64,000 nucleotides of DNA from assembly GCA_036345935.2 (NCBI GenBank), contig JADWOT020001611.1, positions 1-64,000 on the forward strand. Direction: 5' to 3'. This document shows, one piece after another, positions 51,281 to 61,156 of the stretch. This DNA is from Taenia hydatigena (Eukaryota; Platyhelminthes; Cestoda; Cyclophyllidea; Taeniidae). Both the position numbers and the translations under genes were made by a program. The notes beneath the pieces are model-generated. The model was not told where the DNA came from, did not search any database, and was given only the letters and a program-made list of their open reading frames with translations. Position 1 is the first letter of the stretch. Each line of letters begins with the position of its first letter.

Positions 51281-51899
51281 AAATAGAGTATCTATCACAT
51301 ATAATGACGCAATAATAAAGCCCTCAGTCTGGGTTGGTGATCAATCGAAAGGCCAAGTAACGCAATGGTAGGCACTAGGGCATGGCACTAAAATCTTGCA
51401 GAAGGCAAACAACGTCATAATGGGTTCCTGTTAGGCAAAGTTTTAGTCCTCCTCCTCAAATCTTTAGACAATATTTAACGGACAATAGATATATGAAATG
51501 AACACACGATTTGGACAATGTTCTGCCTTGGTACGTTAAATGTCGTGCGTATTGGCCATGCAATACTTAGTTCAGTCTCGTAAACTACTTTAGCTAGGTA
51601 TCTTAGCAAGTAGTTTGGCTGGATTTTGAGTGCTGATGTCATCGCAAAGTCGTTACTTGTGTGGTGAAGTTTAAAAAGTTGAAGAAGCTCTGCCTCCTGC
51701 CGTGAGTTATTTCGTTCTCCCCTACTTTCAAGGCGATTGCCATTAAAATGTAAGCATGCCTGCACGTCAACTCAAAGTACCATCAACACAATTCCCACTA
51801 CAATAATGTAAAGATTCAATTTACGAACAGTGTGTATTGCAAACAACAAAGTCCTTACAGTGGTAACTCGTAGTGTGCATGCGTTGTTAGTGTGCCAAA
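51281..51899. other. No recognisable gene
   Basis: Between the TRIM and the next piece of repeat C. A minus-strand frame at 51765-51475 has no motif. May belong to the repeat, but I could not align it. Confidence 0.3.
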
Positions 51900-52190
51900 A
51901 AAGGGTTCAGGATGAGGAGAAGGAGGACGATTTCTGTTGCAACTCTCCTGTCCCATGCGATGTCAGCCTGCTAACAATTTCTTTGACTGGAATGTTTTGA
52001 AGGGAGAATGTTATTGCTACTGAATCTGCGCTCAGTAGAAGTTTAACAATGAGGTGGTTATTTGGTCGGACATTGGCTAGGGTAGCGGGAGAGGTTGCAG
52101 ACAGACCGAGACCGCAAAAAGAGATCAAGGAGGAGGAAGAGGGGTAAAATGGAAACCATCTGTATTTACTTTATCAATAAAAAATGACGA
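51900..52190 (-). repeat. Outer 5' piece of repeat C, matching 59.3-59.5 kb
   Basis: Reversed, this stretch reads CCCTAGCCAATGTCCGACCA, then ATTCAGTAGCAAT and ACATTCCA. The same words in the same order occur at about 59350-59460 on the plus strand. This extends the shared region of C and D outward. Confidence 0.7.
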
Positions 52191-52611
52191 TGATGAGTCG
52201 TAAGTGGTAACTGAAGTGTTTCGGGGGTAGGGAGGCAAACAACCCCTCTCCTTACCATTTTTAAACTAACTTTCGTATCTTTTAACATCTAGTCGCAAGC
52301 GATGCGGGGAAAAAAGGTGGTAAAGAAGAAGTTCCACCTGTCAGACGATGAAGGCGCTGCGCACTGATCCATTCCCCCCCCCCCATCATTCAGGACATCA
52401 CAAGCAGTGTGACCGCTTCCACTAGTTAATCAAACAATGCACCAAAGGCTGTCTTCACACAATACGTCAATAAAGCGTCCCTCCTCGTGCACCCTAAGTG
52501 CTCATAAGTGGTAGCACTTATTTCCTACCATCAAAACATGCTATGAGAACCGTAAAACAGTTAGAACAACAAAACACCAAATCACAGCCACTAAATAAAA
52601 GACATTCAAGG

Positions 52612-52740
52612 TCAGTCTACCGACGCTTCATAAAGGAAGCCAATAACTCGCTTTGTCAGTTGTACTAATTTTTTAATTTTATTACCTTCATCATCTTGCT
52701 TTTGATTTGTTTCAGAACCAAGCTGATTTTTGAGCTTTAC
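52612..52740 (-). pseudogene. Homeobox relative 2, acidic C-terminal part
   Basis: Minus-strand frame of 42 residues ending TGA at 52614-52612, with LGSETNQKQDDEGNKI then KRVIGFLYEAS. It is the counterpart of 27054-26917, with stop in the same place. It starts after an acceptor-like GCTGGCAG. Confidence 0.45.
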
Positions 52741-52772
52741 TGCCAGCAGCGCCCGAAATCGCTACATGTGCC

Positions 52773-53243
52773 TCAACAACATTTAACCATCAGATTGGCA
52801 AGGACGAAGGGAAGCCTGCGTCTGCGTTGTCTTTGTGCCTCAGATAATGTCTGGCGTACCTGAGGTTGTTCTGCGGTTGGCAATGTAAAGAAATTCGAAT
52901 AAGGCATTGACATGCTGGCAGCAAGCTGCTGCAGAAGAAGGTAATTTGGAATTGAGAACATTCTTGCTGCAAGTTGCTGATATGCGCTTGGCTTTAGAAA
53001 CGGTTGTTGCACCTGTGGTTGTGGCAGCTCTTGACGTAACTTTGACGGCGTGTCAAAGAGGAGTGGGCTCGACGTTGGGCACGTCGGCAACGCAGTGGCA
53101 GACTGAGGTTGGCCTGAGCTTCCACCTTGCTTTAGAGGTAAAGACAGCTTAGTGCAGAATGTCTGCTGTAGTAAAGGCTCCGTAGGGCTAATACCAGAAC
53201 CACTTAATTTTGGTATTTTAAACTTGATAAAATAAAACTGCAA
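52773..53243 (-). pseudogene. Homeobox relative 2, Gln/Pro-rich part without homeodomain core
   Basis: A 156-codon minus-strand frame. It shares GQPQ, FDT and QPQVQQPF with relative 1, then continues with a Leu/Ala/Gln-rich part (YLLLQQLAASMSM), QVRQTLSEAQRQRRRR and LPF. The RRRR-LPF DNA (CGCAGACGCAGGCTTCC) resembles the start of the homeobox exon at 23083 (ACGCAGGGTCCTC). Helix 3 with WFQN is not found, so the homeodomain seems deleted, with its start joined to the C-terminal tail. May be a pseudogene or a truncated factor. Confidence 0.45.
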
Positions 53244-54365
53244 GGCAACATTGACCCTTTCTCTGGATCATCTACCACTGAATCAGCTAAGTGGCAATTT
53301 TTTTGCAGATCCGATTCGTCAGCAGGCGGGTAAAGTGGTAACAGATCAACTAGCAGTTGATCCAATTGCAACCCATCTGGATTCGTGCCTTGGAGAGATT
53401 TCCTGTTTTTTCAAGTTATTTTGAGAAAGAGAAATAAAACGTCAACCACCTGAGTAAATCTTAAATTATTATATGCATTTCTGCTTTGCTCGTCTTAATT
53501 TCTATCTGTTTGGATCTCGAGTAAGATGAGGAACCGAGGCTCTGTACATCGTGCAATTTGGATAAACCAACATTTAATAAAGAGCTGCAAATATAACATG
53601 CAATGCTATTTTTAGACTGGAAAGCTATATCCGTATTATTAGAAAAAGCTTAATCTTTAAGAAGCGACTGGTGTAGACAAATGTGTTTTTAGTTAAGAGG
53701 GCATCAATTGCGAATTCTGGGCGATAGAAAAGGAAGGATTTGTGGAATGGCCGCTTGCATACTTGATACATGGTCCATCAAAGCATACTTTTGCAGAAGT
53801 CGAGAACTTTGCAAGCCGTAGTAAGTCATTTTCGGGAATCTCAAAGCAGTTTAATTTAAATTAAAGATGTCTGAATACCGCATGTGTAGTGGTTTCTCAA
53901 TCCCATTTGAGGTGAAATAATCGGTAGCAGAATTAATGGTGATTCGAAATTAATTGTTGCCCAACGTACAAATAAGGGTAAAGGCGCATTCCTTCTTGAT
54001 GTCAAAGGCCGTTTTCACGAATGTTGAAGGTGTGGGCAGTAGTCCTTTTGCTGCTCAGGTAGAATTAAATGCATGGCATTGTGAGCGCTGGACAACCAAA
54101 TCCACTTTTTGTTAGGTTGTGTTTGATGTTGCCTTCGGCCAAGCCGTAATCGCTAAGGTGATTAATGCACTAATAGCAAGGATTGGGTAGCGCTCGATGC
54201 TCTTTTGCAAAGACACCCGATTTTGAAACTCCACTTAAGCCGAAGCATGCATAAATACCATTCCAATGGCATATGAATTCAACCACACCGTCGTAAGATT
54301 TTATGGCAGTGCACCCGCAATTTTGTCTACCGTAAAGGGTAAGCCTGAATCTTCTGTTTGGTTAA
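53244..54365. other. No recognisable gene
   Basis: Upstream of homeobox relative 2 on the minus strand. No further exon of that locus or other gene is recognised here. Confidence 0.3.
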
Positions 54366-54812
54366 TCAACACTACGTCTCTGTTTCTATGCAAGTGAATC
54401 AAAAGTTCTGCACAGTAAAACGATTCGTAGCCTCAAAGAATCGAGAGTCCTAACGTGTTGTCAATGGCAGTTCTATTATCCATGCTTTGAACTCGCGCAC
54501 GATGCATGTCATGGAAATTCATTTGGAAGATCGGCTGTTAAAATCCCTACTAGAAGGACATTCACGGGAAAACAAGTCAGAGAGAAATTTCTTAGGAGCT
54601 TGAACATACTGCAAGCACCACTCGAGGATATAATGAGAAGTGTACAGCAGCTGCACGATGGCATGGGCCATTGTGGAGACCAGGAAGCAATTTTTGCCAT
54701 TACTGTCCTTCAAGAGGCGACAAGAAGCTCTAGTGTCCGTAAGTGTGACGGCACCTTCTGGCTCTCTCCATCGGCACACACCTTGCATACACTGTCAGAG
54801 CATGGGCAGTAG
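54366..54812 (+). pseudogene. Possible decayed retrotransposon integrase segment
   Basis: An open plus-strand frame of 149 codons without a start. One part reads ELAHDACHGNSFGR followed by TRRTF and VREKFLRS, in the order and spacing of the zinc-binding front end of Ty3/gypsy-type integrases (normally His..His, FxWPG, then CxxC). The second His-x-x-Cys pattern is lost. A further LHDGMGHCG at about residue 100, and CIHCQ in another frame near 54780, also recall this fold. No reverse transcriptase or integrase core is seen nearby. Treat it as a fragment of uncertain family. Confidence 0.35.
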
Positions 54813-55036
54813 AATGGCTACATTGACTAAATAGAGGCTGCAAATGCCATACAAAAATTATTTTTAACAAAGCTGACAGGTGAGAATGAGTCAACGATCA
54901 AAACTGGTCAATCGAATTTGAACCACGTTCCAAGGCACTAAAACGTTTTCCTCTGCAGTACTTTAGAAACTGTTCACTTGATTCGATTCCGCATACGAAA
55001 AATTAGAGTTAGACCTTAATTAAGAGGCCTTCCACA

Positions 55037-55660
55037 TCAATCCGTCACAAATCCATCTTTTACAGAAAACATGCCTTTGCCTAAAAAATTCGATCTCTGG
55101 TGTTTCCTTACAATGCAAAAAATCCTCTCTGCTAAATATTTATTTAAATGATCACTTAGATCCTCAGACGAGGGGTGACAAACGCAGCAATGAATAGGTG
55201 CTACGGAAATCAATGCCACACAGCATTTCGTGAGCCCATTCTTAAAGCAAAGTCTCGATTTTTTCACATTATGCAATGGACTGCTGGGCATCAATGACGT
55301 CGCTGTCAGCGCAAGAAATGCCACAATTTAGTCTCGAAAAATCTCGCATTCTGAACTAGGAGCACCAAAAATTTTTCTTCCAGACAGTCCCTGTGCATTT
55401 AGGAGTGGAAAAGCTTAATCAAAGGAAGGCGTATACTTCGACCAGATGAGGAATTCACACGTAAATGGAAGAAAAAAGAACAGTAAGCACCACTTGCATC
55501 ACAAATTGCAAGTAAGTATCTGTCACGAGTGTGCACACCGTAAGCAGCAGAGACCAGCAGAAGGTAGAAGGAGTCGAAATCGCACCTTTTCCTAGCTGTG
55601 GAGACCTTCAAATCAAAGAGATGGTAAGGTGGTTTCAACTTGCGAGCCAACACTTCCTTC
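55037..55660 (-). other. Two coding-like minus-strand frames
   Basis: Frame 55653-55399 (84 residues; FDLKVSTARKRCDF, then RDRYLLAICDASGAY) is preceded by an AG at about 55661 and contains a possible GTATAC donor near 55434. Frame 55324-55037 (95 residues; HCCVCHPSSEDLSDHL) lies downstream. Residue composition looks protein-like, but no domain is recognised and the splice sites are weak. Confidence 0.22.
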
Positions 55661-55962
55661 TAGTTGACGTCTTTGAAGAAATCGAAGCGCTTCGCGCCAT
55701 CAATGTTTAAACGCTCCTTGTGACTGTGCTTAAGACAGACTCTGAAGAATTTGTGTGGAGGTGTGAGCTGACGTTTGTGCAGCCAATCGCGCGATACGAC
55801 GTGACCATACATGACGCAGACCACGAAAATGCTTAGGCTCTAGGAATTCGCCTCCGTCGTGATCACTAGCTTATACTTTATCTCAGGTGTTATGAAGAGA
55901 GGTGCTTCAGTGAAGTCTGCCTTTTTCGGAGGCCCCACCTCCCGAGACAGGTTTGGCGGACA

Positions 55963-56092
55963 TCCCGTTGTTTGGACCTAACGGAATGGTAACACATTTG
56001 GCATATGTCGACCAGTTGATAACCCACACTCATGGGGTGAATGGAAAGCAGAATTTTTTATCCCATCATCGCATTCCGTTATGTCCCAACAA
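55963..56092. repeat. Short inverted repeat
   Basis: CCCGTTGTTTGGACCTAACG near 55964 is mirrored by CGTTATGTCCCAACAACGGG near 56073, giving arms of about 26 bases with a few mismatches and a loop of roughly 80 bases. It could fold back in RNA or mark a small foldback insertion. Confidence 0.65.
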
Positions 56093-56566
56093 CGGGCCCT
56101 CTGTCAAAAGTGCCTCCAGAGGCAAGGCTTTCTACGAAGACAGACTTTACTGGGACACCCATCTTCATGACACCTCAGATTAAGGATAAGCTGTATGACG
56201 TCAGACATGATCGATGCTGTCGGTGATGAAGTTTGCTTAGTGGTGAGTAGCAATCTCATCAGTGCCTGGTCCTTTCGTCCACAGATTGGCCTTCATGATT
56301 GACCCCGGTTGACAGATTGACGATACTTCAAATGGGGACCTAAAGGAGAGTGAAGTGAGAAATTAATCCTGAGACACTTTTAGTCCTTCCTTCCTTTGAT
56401 TTTGCCTTTAAACTACTCTTAAAAATGTAGTGCTATGCTTACTAAAAAACACGATAAAATGTGCACTTAGACGAGTTAGATCACTAAATCTGCACATCGC
56501 AAACCTCGCCCTGAATGACAGCCGTGAGAAGGCGATGAGATGATGCCCATAAATACGTCAAAGCCA

Positions 56567-56905
56567 TCAAAATCTAGTCCATATACACATAAGGTGACAT
56601 TTGCGCACAAATTTCAGCAGACATTGGTGTACACGGAGAGACTGCTTCGCAAACTTCACTTCACTTAGGCGACGAATTTCATATGTAGGAGTAGTCGTCG
56701 TGAACGACGGGGTGGTACCAGTTAAGCAACCGAAAATAAGGCGGTTATATACTCTGAGAAGATTAGCATTTGATTGAATGTCAGCAGAGTTCATCAGAGT
56801 TGCAATTGGATCCGCACCGACTGGTGATTGGGCAATCACTGTGAGCGATGCTGTAGGCCCTTTCACTCTCTGGGATCCAGGCAATAAAGCTAACACAAAC
56901 TCCAT
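56567..56905 (-). other. Coding-like minus-strand frame
   Basis: A 112-codon frame (NSADIQSNANLLRVYNRLIFG, then a Thr-rich stretch) with a possible acceptor (GGATCCCAG) near 56873. The opposite strand over 56778-56950 also has a protein-like frame (APTGDWAITVSDAVGPF), so the coding strand, if any, is unclear. No family recognised. Confidence 0.18.
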
Positions 56906-57321
56906 CTCAGCGAATGACGTTCAAAAGTGTGAATGTATCAGCATTAATGTAACTTTAATGTATTTAGCTACCACTTCCTCCCCATTAAGTGGCCTTTTTG
57001 TATGGTCACTGCAAATTATGAGATGAAGGCTAATTGCATAACAAGGAATGGACGTAGGGTTGAATGTGTATTGGACAGATGTGCGATAGCCAAAAGGCAA
57101 GAGGATGAGGGAGCGCTAAAAGTTTACTGGGTAGAATAATACGGCATGAGCAAACGTGGGCGCAATTATGACCTCTTTTAATAGAATAGATAAAATGATG
57201 CGTCTGCTGATGATGGGTGACTGGATGGTCCTACCATGAATAAAGGTAGTAATTTAAGTGTATAAATGACCATTTAGCAGTAAAGCGAAGGGATGTCGGA
57301 TGCCAAAGATGGCAATAGACC

Positions 57322-57498
57322 TCAAATATGTGCACTTGTCGAAGTCACAACGTCCACAATCACGTCACCGCCATCAGCATACAATAAGTAATGAGACTTT
57401 ACGAAATCAGGCTTAATCTCAAGTCGTCTGGACTGAAGAGCTAATCGCATAAAATCTCTACACCCAGGAGATAGGGAAGAACAATCATGTCGACGACT
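57322..57498 (-). other. Candidate terminal exon
   Basis: On the minus strand a T-rich tract (TTTTACACTTTCCTGATTTG) and the acceptor TGATGTTAG precede a frame (SNSIPASRRHDC, LSPGCRDFMRLALQSRRLEI, YLLYADGGDVIVDV) ending in TGA near 57322. The exon start is approximate. It could be the last exon of a gene whose other exons lie to the right. Function unknown. Confidence 0.25.
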
Positions 57499-57609
57499 TG
57501 CAGGAATTGAATTGCTAACATCACAAATCAGGAAAGTGTAAAACAAGAAGAAGTATCCTACCTGAAAGGTAAAAACAATTGTTGTTTGGTGCATCGAATT
57601 GCCACCCAA

Positions 57610-59290
57610 AAGGAAAATAATTATTCAAAGGGATAAATGAAAGAGGAGTGGAAATAGGAGACGGAATTGAAGCGAAGCGCTACAGAAGAAAGTAAAGTGA
57701 CAGACAGAAAGATAGAATTGGAAAATTGATGGCGATCCAAGTTAAGCTATGCCAAAACACGATTCGGTTTCGGGTAGTGTGATCGAGTCAGATCCAGTCA
57801 AACCTGTGCCAGTTTGATCTCGGTTATGAATCTGTGCATTATTTACTCATGTCATAACCGAGATTGAGACTAGTGAAGAGATGAAGAGAAACCGGCAGAC
57901 GATGTGGTAGAAGTGAAAGGCGAGAGAAGCGTAAAGGAGGCAAAGGAGTGAGATGTTTCTGTAGCACTGAAGTGTAAAAATAAAGATTAGAGCTTAAGTG
58001 TATGGAGCACTTGCTCTCCTTTTCAGAATGAATTGTGTACGAGGAGCATAAACAATGCGACTTAATGCAAGACGTAATGCGTTTAGGCTTGTAGAGCGCA
58101 GTAGAAAACAAAGCAGACACTCATCGGAGATGCGTCGCAGTGGGACATGAGAGGAGAGGCGTTGGCATGAGGGATATAATCCATCACATCATCATTCATC
58201 ATGCGCGTGGGCACATCTCTAGTGAAGTTTTTTATTTTGTTCTGTTTCTATTTTCAGACAAAATCCGATAACAATGTTTTCTATCCATTCTTCTGTACTT
58301 TACGAAATGATACGGTAAAAGCAATCTTAGCTGCGTTAAAATCTCACTTTCCTTATGCATTTAAAAGCGGTTTTTTGCAAAATGTAGACGCACAGCTGGT
58401 CGAAACACTAGAGGAGGCAACATGATGCTTCCACCAACAGCAGCTCAACCAACATGCGGAACATAATGCCTGTGCCAAACAGTAAACCATACAGCATTCC
58501 CTTCAGCATGGTCATTATTCCCTTAAAATAAACATAGCATGTACTTTGAATCTAATAATGCTCTCAGATGATGTTCGACTGTGCTTGTTTTTTGAATGCA
58601 TGCTGCTATTCAATGCTGCAATGACATGGTCTATGCGTGTTGGCAATTTATTCATCAACTGTTGCTGAAAATCAGTTTGCTATCCATACAACTTGTCGTG
58701 TGAGAAAGCCAAAAGATTGAGGAGCACTGATTTCATTGTTTATGGCTAGGCTCCATCCATGACTTCACCACGTACTCTAAGCAAATCTGCGTTACCTCCT
58801 AAGGCTTTCAGTTGCCATTGTTAATAAATTTATTCCAAGGAAAATATCGTAGAAGTGTGTAGTAGGTTTGTGTGTGGTGGCAATGTCACAATTTCTTATG
58901 TTGGGTCAGATTCAGCTCATTGGCTACGAGAAGTAGAGAAGACGTTGAAGTAAGGGCCCTGGTGTGTAGTTTGACTGACTATTGCAAGCGGTTACACTGC
59001 TTGCAAAGTCCTGTATGTGGATGGGCGGGTCGGTATGCGGAAATTTGATTGTCTGACAGGTGGATTCTTCATATTTACCACCTTTCTCCTCCACATTGCT
59101 CACAAGTAGTTGTCGGAAGAAGTGGCATCTGGTTTGACAATGGTAAGGAGAAGGGCGCTCTCCGTCCCTTCTAGTTACTTCTATGAACTTGCTCACGACT
59201 CTTCAATCACCGCGTATTTGTAACGTCTTCTTATGAAACAACACCAGTACCTTATTGATTATGCAAAGGAGTGCTTTCGTTAACAAAATG
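57610..59290. other. No recognisable gene
   Basis: Contains a minus-strand frame at 59196-58924 with some protein-like character (RRDGERPSPYHCQTRC) but no recognised family, and a plus-strand frame at 58201-58425. No repeat copy is visible until about 59.3 kb. Confidence 0.3.
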
Positions 59291-60169
59291 AATGTAAATA
59301 GATGCCTCTTTTCGCCTCTTCGACACCTCCCCCGTCTGTGTGCAACCCCCTAACCCTAGCCAATGTCCGACCAAGCGTTCACCTCAATATAAACTCCTAC
59401 TGAGCACTAATTCAGTAGCAATCACATTCCGCCTCAATAACATTCCACCAGAACTGTCAGCAGGTAGACATCGAATGATAGGATAGTGGAGCTGCGACAA
59501 CAGTCATCCTCATTCTTCCCCTCATGAACCCTATTTAGCAACACACTAATGAAGCCTGTACACTACTAGTTGTCACCGTTAGGACTGCGCTGTTTGTAAC
59601 ACGCTGAACGCAAGTAGAAGCCTCACCTTCTAGTAGTGGAAACTGTGCTGATGGTACTTTGAGTAGGCATGCTTGCGTGCATACATTATCAGCCCATTTA
59701 TCTTGGAAGTAGGCGAGGACACAATAGCTCACAATAAGAGGTGATGCTTCTTTAACGAGGTGTGGGTGAGGGCTCACTTGCTGACGCAGTGTTGAAAAGG
59801 TAACACTACCGCATTTATTGTGATGGGGAGGGAAGAGGGTACCACAAACCACACACTACACTACGCCTACAAGATTGTCGTCAAAGCCAATTTTACAAAT
59901 TCCTTCACATGCAATGTTTCTCAGCGAGCACTAAACTGTCGATGGCAACTAATGCCACTTCCACTCTTGGGCCCAATAAAGATGTTCAAACTATTTGCAT
60001 CCTCCTCCCACACAAAGGCCTTCACTTCCACTTCCAAAGATCAGGCACTGTCTAATGCGTCATCGTCGTAGTCATTGGCCACTGAGGAAACGATGCGGAT
60101 ACCAATTTCTGCTGCCCAAAAGCAAATCTACTTAATCTCCTTCCCCTTCTTCCTTTTCCTCTTCTTCTG

Positions 60170-60265
60170 TTGTAATTTACAGTCACGTGGTACGGTAGCG
60201 ATTTCCAATGCCCCTCATTATATGTGCCAACATTTAGAAACGTGACACATTACGAGGGGCACGTC
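60170..60265. repeat. Hairpin-like inverted repeat
   Basis: TGCCCCTCATTATATGTG and CACATTACGAGGGGCA face each other across about 20 bases around 60208-60262. Small foldback structure within repeat D, absent from copy A. Confidence 0.5.
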
Positions 60266-60898
60266 CTAACCTCAGTCTTCTATGCCTACTTAAGTAACGT
60301 GGCAACCTAAGGCATACGAATGAACGCAGTTTAAGACAGACGAGGCTATAATTCTAGATCCCCTCAACCCCAAAATATTTTCAAACTTCACCACACAAGC
60401 AATGACTTCGCGGTGACGATGACACCCATAACCTAATCTGCGAAATTAAACTAAGTATCGCATAACTGATACGCACGATTTTTGACTTAACAAGGCAGAT
60501 TGTTTGTAGACATTTTTGTTCATTTAATACATTTATTGCCTCTGTAAGATATTCTGCGCGTTTGAGGGTAATTGGATGCTAGTCTAAAAGGCTTTATCAG
60601 TGCATTGCTTGGCTTCCCAACTGACGGCTAACCCAATCTGAGGGCTTTATTATTGCGTCAATGCACGTGGTATGCTACCAAGACAAGTGCTTTCGATGTA
60701 TTCCTTGTTTAGGAACACGCTTATACCTTTCAGCAATGAACGGCAATGTTCTATGAATGTTTTTGTTGTTCTAAGCAAATACCAATAAGACTTAAGGTTT
60801 TTAAAAGTTTTTCATGCATTTGAATTTGCGTATTGGATTGCATTTTTTCCTAATCGCCTGAATTTTACCATTATGTGATGAAGTAACTTAATCCTTTA

Positions 60899-61156
60899 GT
60901 GCAATTAATACCGCAAATTCATCAAATTTTACTAGTGTATCCCTATTTGTCAAAGGTTATGTTCACAACTCTAATTTTGCCTTTTCTAATTTTCTTCCTT
61001 AAGGTCGCTGGCCGTCTGGCGGCGTTGAGGAGGCTATGCGGGTCGAATGCCTGTGTACCACGAATCGGATTGGCAGGGCAATGCAAGTTCCTGTTAAAGA
61101 GACATGTAAAAACTGTCAACAAAGTTAAAGCTACACTAAATCAAGAACAAAAGTGA
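60899..61156 (+). other. Short frame at the 5' end of repeat D, partner of 50063-49875
   Basis: An 85-codon frame: hydrophobic FTTLILPFLIFFLK, then GRLAALRRLC, NACV, GQCKFLLKRH. About 60 percent of residues agree with copy C over some 50 positions. The hydrophobic part is also a good pyrimidine tract ending in TTAAG, so an alternative is an exon that starts at about 61006. No family recognised. Confidence 0.3.
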
